Positions 37,891 to 46,203 of a stretch of DNA of 64,000 nucleotides are shown here, piece by piece. Positions within the stretch are counted from its first letter, which is position 1. Each line of letters starts with the position of its first letter. Under the pieces are notes generated by a model. It worked only from the letters and a program-made list of their open reading frames with translations. It had not been told where the DNA came from and made no database searches. Location: contig NZ_JAJNBZ010000016.1 of NCBI RefSeq assembly GCF_021369635.1, positions 62,110 to 126,109 of the forward strand, written 5' to 3'. This stretch comes from Paenibacillus profundus (GTDB taxonomy: Bacteria > Bacillota > Bacilli > Paenibacillales > Paenibacillaceae). A program made the position numbers and the translations under genes.

Positions 37891-39303
37891 CTACTTCTTC
37901 GCGGCATTCCCCTTCGCCTTCTGCGCCGCCCGCGCCTGCTTGAGGAGCGCGTTGCCCTCGCCCTCGATGGCGGCCGCAGCCACTTCGGCAGACTTCCCGT
38001 TCTCGACCATTTCGTACAATTGTTTTCTCACCAGACTCGGGAAGCCAAAAGTGAACTCATCCGGGCGGTTCACGTTCGAGCCTCCCCAGATGGAACCGCC
38101 CCCGGCCTTCGGCCGCAGCATATAGAAGCTCTCCGTGCTTTTGCCGGCCACTTCTTTGGTGAAGCCGGATCTTGTCTGCAGGCCGGCATGCGGGGAGCGG
38201 GAAACGGCCTTCGCCATTTCCGGGCTGTTCACGAACTTCATGAATTCCCACGCCGCCCGCTTGTTCGCGGAATCGGCCGCGATCGCATAGATGCCGTTCA
38301 AATCCACGAATGGAGATTCGTTCGGCGAAGCCGGATCGACGGGAACGGTGACCATGTTCCACTCAATTTCCTTCACATTTTCCTGTCTCGTCCCTTGCAA
38401 AATTTGGTTCAGGAACATGGATGATCCGAGCACCATCGCGACTTCGCCCCCGAAGAACGGCTCGCTCTGCAAATAATAACTCACGCCCTCTTCCCCCAAA
38501 GGATGCGTAAATACCGCTTTGCTGCGAACCGCATCGGCCACCAGCTCCATCGCTTCCTTCCAGCCCTCCGTGTTAAACGCAAGCTTCTCTCCCTTCGCGT
38601 CAAGCGCGCGCAGCGACGAGGTCGCCGCCATCCCGAAAAGGAGATCGTCCGCCCGGCCGAACTCCTCCGTCAAGCCATAAATGGGCTTATCCTCGGAACC
38701 CAAGCCGGCGAAGCGTTTCGATAACTCCAACACCTCTTTCCAGCTCATCTGATTGCGCGGCGGATCAATATGATATTCCCGGAACAGATCGGCGTTATAG
38801 TAAAGGTTCTGCGTATAAAAGGACGGAGCCAGGCCGTATAGCGAGCCTTCGCCATAACCCCGCAGCATATCGATGAGCCCGGGCATGTAGCCGTCAACAT
38901 CTAATTTCTCCTGTGCGATGATCGGGTCCAGATTGTACAGCTTGCCTTCCTGCGCCAGCTTCTCGAATAGGTCGGTTTTTTCGGTAAACAGGACATCCGG
39001 TTTGTTGTTCTCAATTAGTTTGAGATACTCTTCCTCATAGCTCGTCCCATTCTTCTCGATATCCCGGTACATTTTAATGAGGCTGATGACTTCAAACTCA
39101 ATGTTGGGGTATTTCTCATTAAAGTTCGCATCAAAGCCATTGCCATAATCCCTATAAAAGCTTTCCTCGTTGTGGTACATTACTTTAATTTTCACCTTGC
39201 CCTCCGGATCCAACTCTTCGAGCACCGGCTTCTCGGCAAAGCAGCCTCCCAGCAAAGAGATTACCGTTAGCAGCAAAATGGCTGCCTTCCATTTCTGTCT
39301 CAA
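37891..39303 (-). CDS. Extracellular solute-binding lipoprotein, paralogue 2
   Basis: 470 residues from TTG 39303 (GGGAGG upstream). Same domain order as its neighbours: basic RQKWK, lipobox ISLLGGC, mature family 1 binding domain and an Ala/Lys-rich C-terminal tail. It differs in the ligand-facing loops (KTDLFEKLAQ, LAPSFYTQNLYYNADLFREY), suggesting a changed ligand. The three genes form a head-to-tail array on the minus strand, each with its own promoter and terminator, so they are independent transcription units. Confidence 0.85.
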   Translation of the reverse strand: MRQKWKAAILLLTVISLLGGCFAEKPVLEELDPEGKVKIKVMYHNEESFYRDYGNGFDANFNEKYPNIEFEVISLIKMYRDIEKNGTSYEEEYLKLIENNKPDVLFTEKTDLFEKLAQEGKLYNLDPIIAQEKLDVDGYMPGLIDMLRGYGEGSLYGLAPSFYTQNLYYNADLFREYHIDPPRNQMSWKEVLELSKRFAGLGSEDKPIYGLTEEFGRADDLLFGMAATSSLRALDAKGEKLAFNTEGWKEAMELVADAVRSKAVFTHPLGEEGVSYYLQSEPFFGGEVAMVLGSSMFLNQILQGTRQENVKEIEWNMVTVPVDPASPNESPFVDLNGIYAIAADSANKRAAWEFMKFVNSPEMAKAVSRSPHAGLQTRSGFTKEVAGKSTESFYMLRPKAGGGSIWGGSNVNRPDEFTFGFPSLVRKQLYEMVENGKSAEVAAAAIEGEGNALLKQARAAQKAKGNAAKK

Positions 39304-39332
39304 CTCGTTGTCCTCCCTTTCATTCCAGAGCA

Positions 39333-39361
39333 AGTATAGCGGCCGCTCCCGGACGATTCAG
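39333..39361 (-). promoter_or_regulatory. Promoter of solute-binding paralogue 2
   Basis: Minus strand CTGAAT, 17-base spacer, TATACT. Aligned with the promoters at 37638 and 40992. Confidence 0.6.
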
Positions 39362-39364
39362 CCA

Positions 39365-39404
39365 GACAAAGGAAACCTTAAGCGAATCACAAAGTGAATG
39401 TTAA
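39365..39404 (-). promoter_or_regulatory. Pho-box-like hexamers upstream of paralogue 2
   Basis: Minus strand TTAACA (39399-39404), TTAAGG (39376-39381) and TTTGTC (39365-39370), at steps of 23 and 11 bases, abutting the -35. Confidence 0.35.
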
Positions 39405-39460
39405 GAATAGTAAGAATCTCCACTCGTTCCCGCACCCTCTTGAAGCGTCCCTGTCTGCCG

Positions 39461-39491
39461 AAAAAAAGACCGCCGCCTTGTGTCAGCGGCC
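39461..39491 (-). terminator. Terminator after solute-binding paralogue 3
   Basis: Minus strand: a GC stem GCCGC/GCGGC region with loop TGACACAAG, followed by TTTTTTT. Confidence 0.75.
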
Positions 39492-39513
39492 TCAGATCCA
39501 GCCTTCCTCGTGT

Positions 39514-40962
39514 CTACTTCTTCGCGCCGTTCTCCTGCGCTTTCTCCCGCGCCTTCTCTGCCTCCGCCTTGTCTCTCTCCCGCTCTTGCTTGAGGATAAC
39601 GTTGCCTTCGGCCTCGATCTTGGCAACGGCGGCTTCGGCCGGTTTATTGTTCTCGATCATGTCTCTCAGTTCCTGCTTAATCAGGTTCGCGAAGTGCCAG
39701 TAGAAGCCCGGCGGAATCTTCACGTTCGGTCCGCCCCATACAGTTCCGCTCGATGCCTTCGGTCTCAGCATAAAGAAAGGCTCCAGGCTTTTGCCGTCCA
39801 GCTCTTTCATGTACTCCCCTCTTGTCGGCAGCTCGTCCCGCAAGTCCCGCAAGGAACGGGAAGCGGCCTTCGCCCTCTCTGGACCGTTCACGTACTTCAC
39901 GAATTCCCAGGCGGCCCGCTTGTTCGGGGAATCGGCCAGGATAGCGAATTCGTCGTGAAGAGACACATACTGTGATTCATCCGGATTCCCCGGATCGACA
40001 GGCGCGGTCACGATGCCCCAGTCGATTGGCGTTGCTTCTTTATCATATTTCGGATGCTCCCTAATCTCGTGCATGAACCAGGGCGATCCGAGCACCATTG
40101 CGACCTTGCCTTTGAAGAAATTCTCGCTCTGTACAGCCTCAACCTCACCATAGAGGTATTGCGGTTCCAACAGCGTCGAAAAAACCGCTTTGCCGCGTAT
40201 CGCATTGGCTGTCAGCTCCATCGCTTCCTTCCAGCCGTCCGTATTAAACGCGATTTTTTCCCCTTTCGCATCAAACAGCCGCAACGACAAGCTGCCGGCC
40301 ACATCAAAAAAAATGCTGTCGGCTCGTCCGTACTGATTAACCAAACCGTAGATCGGATCGTCTTCGGAACCGGATTCCGCAAACCGGCTCGCCAGTTCGA
40401 TCAGATCCTTCCAGCTCATCTTATTGCGCGGCGGTTCAATATGATGCTCCCGGAACAGATCGGCGTTATAGAAGACGACCGAGGTCGAAAAGTACGGTGC
40501 CAGGCCGTATAGCGAGCCGCCCCCGCGTTCCCGCAGCAAATCGACGAACCCGGGCAAATAGCCGTCAAGATCGAACTTCTCCTGTTCGATAATCGCCTCC
40601 AAATTATACAGCTTGTCTTCCTCCGCCAGCTTATCGAACAGGTCGCGTCTGCTCACAATCAGAACATCCGGCTTGTTCTTCTCGATATGTTTGAGATATT
40701 CTTCCTCATAGGTCGTGCCGTTAGCCTGCATTTCCCGGCCAATTGGAGCGGTGCTCACAACCTCCAACTCAATATTGGGGTACTTCAAATTAAATTGGTT
40801 TCCAAATTCCTTAAAAAAACTGTCCTCGTCATAATAGAGCACTTTCATTTTCCCCTTGCCCTCTGGCCCCAGCTCTTCGAACACCGGTTTCTCGGCGAAG
40901 CAGCCCCCCAGCAAAGAAATCACAGCAAGCAGCAGGATAACAGCTTTCCATTTCTGTCTCAA
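39514..40962 (-). CDS. Extracellular solute-binding lipoprotein, paralogue 3
   Basis: 482 residues from TTG 40962 (ATGGAGGAG upstream). Signal and lipobox (ISLLGGC) are nearly identical to paralogues 1 and 2; the C-terminal tail is longer and very rich in Lys, Glu and Ala. The mature sequence is closest to paralogue 1 around LYGLAPYFSTSVVFYNADLF and PPRNKMSWKDL. It is the most upstream intact member; a fourth terminator copy further upstream points to a lost neighbour. Confidence 0.85.
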   Translation of the reverse strand: MRQKWKAVILLLAVISLLGGCFAEKPVFEELGPEGKGKMKVLYYDEDSFFKEFGNQFNLKYPNIELEVVSTAPIGREMQANGTTYEEEYLKHIEKNKPDVLIVSRRDLFDKLAEEDKLYNLEAIIEQEKFDLDGYLPGFVDLLRERGGGSLYGLAPYFSTSVVFYNADLFREHHIEPPRNKMSWKDLIELASRFAESGSEDDPIYGLVNQYGRADSIFFDVAGSLSLRLFDAKGEKIAFNTDGWKEAMELTANAIRGKAVFSTLLEPQYLYGEVEAVQSENFFKGKVAMVLGSPWFMHEIREHPKYDKEATPIDWGIVTAPVDPGNPDESQYVSLHDEFAILADSPNKRAAWEFVKYVNGPERAKAASRSLRDLRDELPTRGEYMKELDGKSLEPFFMLRPKASSGTVWGGPNVKIPPGFYWHFANLIKQELRDMIENNKPAEAAVAKIEAEGNVILKQERERDKAEAEKAREKAQENGAKK

Positions 40963-40991
40963 TTCTTTCTCCTCCATTTCGTTCCAGACCA

Positions 40992-41020
40992 AGTATATCG
41001 GCCGTTCCCGGACTCTTCAA
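40992..41020 (-). promoter_or_regulatory. Promoter of solute-binding paralogue 3
   Basis: Minus strand TTGAAG, 17-base spacer, TATACT. Confidence 0.65.
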
Positions 41021-41023
41021 CCA

Positions 41024-41063
41024 GATAAAGGGAAAGTTAAGAGAGAGTATCAGTAAATCTTAA
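41024..41063 (-). promoter_or_regulatory. Pho-box-like hexamers upstream of paralogue 3
   Basis: Minus strand TTAAGA (41058-41063), TTAACT (41035-41040) and TTTATC (41024-41029), at steps of 23 and 11 bases, abutting the -35. Confidence 0.35.
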
Positions 41064-41066
41064 GAA

Positions 41067-41423
41067 TTACGAAGGAAATGATAAGAAGACCGCTGACTTG
41101 TGCCAGCGGCCATAATGATACAAGACAACACCAAATCCAACGATTGACAATGGGTATGCTGTCTGTGCATACTTTCTGTCTTCTTTAAAGGCAGCATAAC
41201 CAAGGATCACTGTTAGCGGGTACATACAGATACGCTGAAGCCAGCATAACTTACAAGGTTCAAAATGCATTATTTCGCTAAAGAACAGGCTTCCACATGT
41301 AGCTATAACCGACACAACCCAGGCGAATAGAAAAGGCGTCGCTTTGCTCCCGTCGCCTGTTCGGGAGGAGGAATCTGCTATCGTCATGCTGTCTATTGAA
41401 GAGCCGGTATGTCTGCGCTCCAT
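41067..41423 (-). pseudogene. bdbC: Truncated bdbC (DsbB-like thiol oxidoreductase)
   Basis: 118 codons. Residues about 28-100 match DsbB/BdbC: FAWVVSVIATCGSLFFSEIM, then the first redox pair in PCKLCWLQRICMYPL, and helices to VGFGVVLYHY. The family continues with a second Cys pair in an extracytoplasmic loop and a fourth helix; here the reading frame instead runs through a solute-binding-gene terminator hairpin (41090-41109) and stops. B. subtilis BdbC has about 138 residues. No ribosome site precedes either candidate start. The protein would lack the second Cys pair and is very likely inactive. Confidence 0.7.
41090..41109 (-). terminator. Orphan copy of the solute-binding-gene terminator inside truncated bdbC
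   Basis: CCGCTG/CAGCGG with an 8-base loop, homologous to the hairpins at 37770 and 39461. No solute-binding gene remains upstream of it. Confidence 0.6.
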
Positions 41424-41727
41424 TCAGCTTGCATGGGCAGATCAGCCTTACCTGTCTCCAGCAGCCTGTATGTTTCGCGGCTACGTTACCGGTTATTACG
41501 CCGAATGCTTGCGATAGTGTAAGCTTACGGCTCGATACTGTAAGAGAGTTGAATGGTTGCGAGAGCGCCGACCTTGTACAATAAAGACATAAGCCAGTTA
41601 AGCTAGACGCTCCAGCCAGCAGATCAGCCGTTCCGGTACATGATTGTATCGAGCCGCTTCAAGGGATGCGGAGCCATACCAGTCGCTGACTTGTCGCAAG
41701 TACAATATGTAAAGGAATGGTGCTCTC
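41424..41727. other. Gene-poor stretch
   Basis: 304 bases with only short ORFs lacking ribosome sites. No promoter, repeat or RNA structure stood out. It may hold decayed sequence linked to the truncated bdbC. Confidence 0.4.
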
Positions 41728-41940
41728 ATGTCTCATGTTACGATCAACATCCATAACCGCAACGTGTTGTTAGTGACTGAGCCTCGGGTTGTCCGCATTG
41801 TAAATAATGAAGAGCTTATGGATTTGCTGCAATCGTTCGGCAGTCTGATGGAAGCGGGGAAAGTGATAGCGGATCGCGTGTTGGAGGAACACTGGCTTAG
41901 AGAACGCAGAGAACTCCATATTAGTTTAGAGACTCGTTAG
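41728..41940 (+). CDS. Small hypothetical protein, possibly the 5' part of a split gene
   Basis: 70 residues: an N-terminal beta pair (VTINIHNRNVLLVTEPRVVRIV) and a helical C-terminal half. AAAGGAATGG precedes the ATG. The next 190 bases continue in the -1 frame as clear coding sequence, so an original product of about 135 residues may have been split by a frameshift near 41925-41940. I do not recognise the family. Confidence 0.55.
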   Translation: MSHVTINIHNRNVLLVTEPRVVRIVNNEELMDLLQSFGSLMEAGKVIADRVLEEHWLRERRELHISLETR

Positions 41941-42134
41941 CCGCCGAAATTGTCGGACATGCGATGGCCATTCCACTATTGGAGCAGTTGAGGAAGAAGG
42001 TGCCCTTTGTTCCAGATCGGATTATCGATACGCTACGTGAAAAAGCGGAGCATCACGTGGACGTCATCGATTGCGGTGAGGGACAAGTTGACAGCAACCG
42101 CTGGGTATGGGACATCCTCGGCTTCCTATTTTAA
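41925..42134 (+). pseudogene. 3' continuation of the hypothetical gene in the -1 frame
   Basis: Open from a stop at 41922-41924 to TAA at 42132-42134 (69 codons), with protein-like composition: EIVGHAMAIPLLEQLRKKVP, then FVPDRIIDTLREKAEHHVDV and a C-terminus rich in W and G (SNRWVWDILGFLF). There is no ribosome site before its only early ATG (41964). It overlaps the end of the preceding ORF by 16 bases. Either a frameshifted second half or a sequencing error. Confidence 0.5.
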
Positions 42135-42150
42135 ATAACCCATAAATAAG

Positions 42151-42196
42151 ATGAGCTGATCTTATGCAATTTAATTGCACGAGATCAGCTCATTGG
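42151..42196. terminator. Hairpin between convergent genes
   Basis: An 11-bp stem ATGAGCTGATC/GATCAGCTCAT with an inner TGCAATT/AATTGCA stem. The T-run is weak; on the minus strand CTTATTTATG follows. Confidence 0.55.
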
Positions 42197-42200
42197 TTAC

Positions 42201-43319
42201 TCACTCACTTTGAAATTTACCTGTCATGACATAACGCCATACGTCACGAAATACGTTCGCCTTTTGAAGCGCGGTCAGCACGACGAGCGCGATGATGCCG
42301 ACAAAAATACCGATGACGCCGAACAGCTTCAACCCCGCAAACAGAAAGATAAGCAGCATGAGCGGATTCAATCCGATGCTGGAGCCGTATACTTTCGGTT
42401 CGAACGCATGCCGTGTGACGAGAATGACCGGCCACAATATTAAGAGCCCCGTACCCAAGAAAATATCCCCTTCAAAATAAGCGAATACCGCCCAAGGAAC
42501 GATGATGGCCGGAATGCCGATCAGTGGAATAAGATCGACGATGCCGCCGATGATGGCAATGGTGAACGCATACGGAACGCCCAGGATGAGCAGTCCGATA
42601 AAGAACACGATCGCGGTAATCGTTGACAGAATAATATGTCCCTTTATGTAGCCAAAGATAGCGTTCTGCAAATCGCGCGCGACGACGCCAAATGAGGTGT
42701 GTACTTGCTCAGGGATGATTGCAGCGCCCCGTGCTGCAATCTGATTCCATTGCTTGCTGATAAGGAATGTTGCGACCATGATGATAACGGTAATAACAGC
42801 GAACTTCGGCAGAAACAAGATGGTGGATTTCAAAAACATAAATAAATAGGCGACGATTGTCGTCCCTGCACCAGCAATCGTACTCGTATATTTGGATAAC
42901 GAGGATTGGATATCGACCGAGCTAAGCGTGTTATTTAACTCCAGTAATAAATTTTGAAAATCCGCGGATTGATAATAATCGATTAATAGATCTTTCCATT
43001 CTACAATTTGTTCTTGCACAATCCCCATAATATGCCAGGATTCTGCGATGATTTTTGTAGCGAACACAAATACCGCGAACGCAATGATGGCCGCAAACAG
43101 CAGCAATGAAGCAGTGACGGCGAGCCAACGCGGAAACTTCCAGCGACGTTCCAGAAAGCGTACGACTGGATTCATCATGTAAGCGAGTAACCATGCGACA
43201 AGGAACGGATAGATGATAGGAAATCCGTAATAGAATAGCGCAATGGCGGCTGCAAGTACGATGGCGACCCATGCAGCGCGAAAAATTCGGTGGACCAGTG
43301 TGACGTTGAAGATGGGCAT
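42201..43319 (-). CDS. AI-2E family transporter, YtvI-like paralogue
   Basis: A 372-residue polytopic protein related to the YtvI at 30151: FPIIYPFLVAWLLAYMMNPV near the N-terminus, FPRWLAVTASL, and the C-terminal motif EPKVYGSSIGLNPLMLL. I start it at ATG 43319 with AAAAGGAGAG six bases upstream; an upstream in-frame start lacks this. It is monocistronic. The sequence does not tell whether it is a second sporulation protein or a general exporter. Confidence 0.8.
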   Translation of the reverse strand: MPIFNVTLVHRIFRAAWVAIVLAAAIALFYYGFPIIYPFLVAWLLAYMMNPVVRFLERRWKFPRWLAVTASLLLFAAIIAFAVFVFATKIIAESWHIMGIVQEQIVEWKDLLIDYYQSADFQNLLLELNNTLSSVDIQSSLSKYTSTIAGAGTTIVAYLFMFLKSTILFLPKFAVITVIIMVATFLISKQWNQIAARGAAIIPEQVHTSFGVVARDLQNAIFGYIKGHIILSTITAIVFFIGLLILGVPYAFTIAIIGGIVDLIPLIGIPAIIVPWAVFAYFEGDIFLGTGLLILWPVILVTRHAFEPKVYGSSIGLNPLMLLIFLFAGLKLFGVIGIFVGIIALVVLTALQKANVFRDVWRYVMTGKFQSE

Positions 43320-43449
43320 AGCACTCTCCTTTTCGTGATGACTCTTTAACCTAGGCAATTGTCTTCGTTTATGATACTGCCTTTATTTTATCAGACTTGA
43401 TTCGAGAAACCCAAATGATACAGCTGCAGAAGGAGAAGCGTGTGCAGCA

Positions 43450-44070
43450 TTAGTCCATAAGAGACATTTCATCGAGCGTCATATCGAAGCTCGGCGCCAG
43501 CTTCTCCAGCACATAATCGATCTCGGGCAGACCTAATTGCTTCAACTTTTCCTCCGTCTGATGTTTTGCTACCTCAAATTCACGATTGCCGGCAGCCAGT
43601 TCGCTGCCGCATTTGAAATACGCATCCAATAAGTCGGCCGCTTTGACATATAAGCGAACTTCCTTCTCCAGTTCAGACTTCGGATCGATGAGCGGGGCAT
43701 AGACGGATTGCAGCTCCTCAGGAATCATGCGGATAAGCCGTTCGGCTGCCAACTGCTCGATCTCGCGGAAGTTCGACAAAATGCGGGCATTATGATGTTT
43801 CACTGGCGTTGGAATATCCCCAGTGAACACTTCTGTTGCATCATGAAACAACGCATACGTAACCGCTTTGCCCGTATCGATTTCTTTGTGGAACACTTCA
43901 TTGGCTATCGTGCAGAGCATATGTGTTGTCATCGCGACATGAAAGGAATGCTCGGCGACGTTTTCTTTATTCGTATTGCGCATCAGGCTCCACCGTTCGA
44001 TATGCTTCAACCGGTACATATAAGCAAAAAAGTGATGGGGCAGCGCGGATTGGTTGTCTGATCGATGCAT
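43450..44070 (-). CDS. HD-domain 5'-deoxynucleotidase, YfbR-like
   Basis: A 206-residue HD hydrolase. The metal-binding residues are visible in VAEHSFHVAM, the HD of YALFHDATEVFTGDIPTPVK, and the late Asp in KAADLLDAYF. YfbR-type enzymes dephosphorylate dNMPs in nucleotide homeostasis. The match extends through the family-specific RWSLMRNTNKENVAEHS. The ATG follows GAAAGGATGG. Divergent from the fumarase gene. Confidence 0.85.
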   Translation of the reverse strand: MHRSDNQSALPHHFFAYMYRLKHIERWSLMRNTNKENVAEHSFHVAMTTHMLCTIANEVFHKEIDTGKAVTYALFHDATEVFTGDIPTPVKHHNARILSNFREIEQLAAERLIRMIPEELQSVYAPLIDPKSELEKEVRLYVKAADLLDAYFKCGSELAAGNREFEVAKHQTEEKLKQLGLPEIDYVLEKLAPSFDMTLDEMSLMD

Positions 44071-44326
44071 TTGAGTTCCATCCTTTCATTAAGTGCGCAT
44101 GAACAACCTAATATAAATAGTGTTTCCAAAGTGGGCCGAAGGTCGCTCTGATTGGAAAATGCTTCGAAGAAATTGTGCTCTTATGTTATTATATTACTAT
44201 TGAGATGTGATTGTCGTCATAGATAAATGATACGTGCATTGCCTCGTTCCCGCCGCAACCAGACTTCGCATCATGATCAATCGTTTTCCGGGACATGACA
44301 TGCGATGAGAGGAGCTACGTCTAATT

Positions 44327-45880
44327 ATGAAATCGTTTTTACAGAGTGTGTATGAGCTGATTGTAGAGACTTCGACGAACCTGCCAGGGGATGTTCGCCG
44401 GGCCATTGCACGGGCGCAGGAGCGCGAAGATGCCGCAACCCGTTCGGGTCTGTCGCTAAGCACGATTGCGCGCAACATTAAGATGGCGGAAAATAACGTG
44501 TCGCCTATCTGCCAAGATACGGGCATGCCGACCTTTATCGTGCATACGCCAGTCGGTGCGAACCAACTCGTGATGAAGGAGCAAATCCGCGAGGCGATTA
44601 GCCGCGCGACGAAGGAGGGCAAGCTGCGCACGAATTCGGTAGATTCGCTTACAGGGTCGAACAGCGGGGATAACCTGGGACCGGGAACGCCGGTCATCCA
44701 TTTCGAGCAATGGGACAAAGATATGATTGAGGTGCGGCTCGTCTTAAAGGGCGGCGGCTGCGAAAATAAAAATATCCAATATAGCCTTCCGGCGGAGCTG
44801 GAGGGGCTGGGCAAAGCCGGACGCGACTTGGACGGCATCCGCAAATGCATCATGCATGCGGTATATCAAGCGCAAGGCCAAGGCTGCAGCGCCGGGTTTA
44901 TCGGCGTCGGCATCGGCGGCGACCGCACGACTGGGTACGAATTGGCGAAGCAGCAGCTGTTCCGCAAGGTTGAGGATACGAACCCGATTTCAGAATTGCA
45001 TAATCTGGAATATTATGTGATGGATAAAGCGAATCAGCTCGGCATTGGAACGATGGGCTTCGGCGGTGAAGTAACGCTGCTGGGCTGCAAGATTGGCGTC
45101 ATGAACAGGCTGCCGGCCAGCTTTTTCGTATCAGTAGCATATAACTGCTGGGCATTCCGCCGTCAAGGCGTCCTCATCGACAGCACGACCGGCGAGATTC
45201 AAGAATGGGTGTATGAGCGCGGCACGGAAGTAGAAATGCAAGAGTCGGCTGCTACAGCTGCGAACGGACAAGCCAAGGCAGCTGACACAGGCAATGAAAG
45301 CCGGCAAATCGTGCTGACGACGCCAATCACGGAAGAGGCTATTCGTTCGCTTCGAGTCGGTGACGTCGTAATTATTAACGGCGAGATGCATACCGGCCGC
45401 GACGCGCTGCACAAGCACTTAATGGATCATGAGGCTCCGGTGGACTTGAACGGCGCGGTCATTTATCACTGCGGTCCAGTCATGCTGAAGGATGAAGAAG
45501 GCTGGCATGTAAAAGCGGCTGGACCGACGACTAGCATCCGGGAGGAGCCTTATCAAGGCGATATCATCAAGAAGTTCGGCATCCGCGCAGTCATCGGCAA
45601 GGGCGGCATGGGCGCAAAGACGTTGGCGGCGCTCGGTGAACACGGCGCGGTATATTTGAATGCGATTGGCGGTGCAGCTCAATATTACGCGGAATGCATC
45701 AAGAAGGTAAATAGTGTGGACTTCATCGAATTTGGTATTCCGGAAGCAATGTGGCATTTGCAGGTCGAAGGCTTCGCAGCGATCGTAACGATGGATGCGC
45801 ACGGCAACAGCCTGCATGCGGACGTCGATCGCGACTCGTTCGAGAAGCTGGCTCAATTGAAGGAGCCTGTATTCATATGA
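44327..45880 (+). CDS. fumA: Fumarate hydratase class I (iron-sulphur)
   Basis: A 517-residue enzyme with fused alpha and beta parts. The N-terminal part has ICQDTGMPTF (C62), KGGGCENKN (C145), QGQGCSAGFIGVGIGGDR (C187) and SVAYNCWAFR (C274). By family spacing C62, C187 and C274 are the likely 4Fe-4S ligands. The C-terminal part has GDVVIINGEMHTGRDALHK and HCGPVM. It interconverts fumarate and malate. GAGAGGAG precedes the ATG. Its stop overlaps the start of a broken symporter gene. Class I fumarases are oxygen-labile, notable beside a bd oxidase operon. Confidence 0.9.
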   Translation: MKSFLQSVYELIVETSTNLPGDVRRAIARAQEREDAATRSGLSLSTIARNIKMAENNVSPICQDTGMPTFIVHTPVGANQLVMKEQIREAISRATKEGKLRTNSVDSLTGSNSGDNLGPGTPVIHFEQWDKDMIEVRLVLKGGGCENKNIQYSLPAELEGLGKAGRDLDGIRKCIMHAVYQAQGQGCSAGFIGVGIGGDRTTGYELAKQQLFRKVEDTNPISELHNLEYYVMDKANQLGIGTMGFGGEVTLLGCKIGVMNRLPASFFVSVAYNCWAFRRQGVLIDSTTGEIQEWVYERGTEVEMQESAATAANGQAKAADTGNESRQIVLTTPITEEAIRSLRVGDVVIINGEMHTGRDALHKHLMDHEAPVDLNGAVIYHCGPVMLKDEEGWHVKAAGPTTSIREEPYQGDIIKKFGIRAVIGKGGMGAKTLAALGEHGAVYLNAIGGAAQYYAECIKKVNSVDFIEFGIPEAMWHLQVEGFAAIVTMDAHGNSLHADVDRDSFEKLAQLKEPVFI

Positions 45881-46122
45881 GTGGCAAGCCTCCGCTTGGA
45901 TTACAAATAAATGATTGGTTCGAACGTTATATGTTTATTCTTGTCCCCGGCAGTCTGATGCTGGGGGTTCTTTTTAATGAAATGCTGATTTCCTCTATCT
46001 GGCTCATTCCCTGACTGTTCGGGCTCGTTACGTTCGTGATGGGACTCGGCTGCGGGAGGCGAGACATTGCGGGAGAATTTCGCCAACCCATCATTGTTTT
46101 AACGGTTTTTACAAAAGCTTAA
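45877..46122 (+). pseudogene. Broken bile acid:sodium symporter family gene
   Basis: Starts ATGA, overlapping the fumarase stop, and encodes NDWFERYMFILVPGSLMLGV, matching the N-terminus of BASS-type transporters. An in-frame TGA (46012-46014) follows WLIP, where the family usually has Trp. After it the frame continues LFGLVTFVMGLGCGRRD, the family's next segment, until TAA at 46122. The remaining ~250 residues are absent. So a nonsense change plus a 3' deletion. The phoR upstream region begins within its end. Confidence 0.6.
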
Positions 46123-46124
46123 TA
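46098..46124 (+). promoter_or_regulatory. Pho-box-like array upstream of phoR
   Basis: TTTAAC (46098), TTTACA (46108) and TTAATA (46119), at steps of 10 and 11 bases; autoregulation by PhoP is inferred. It lies 80-106 bases before phoR. Confidence 0.5.
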
Positions 46125-46203
46125 TACTACCATCTAGCCAAACCGAAGCGCGATAAGTACGATGAATACGTAGATAAGAAACTTAGACAGATGGAGTGGA
46201 GAG

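Noticed and set aside
41920-41945. Programmed -1 ribosomal frameshift in the split hypothetical gene
   Set aside because: The sequence around TTTAGAG is not a canonical X XXY YYZ heptamer, and no downstream structure was evident; mutation is simpler.
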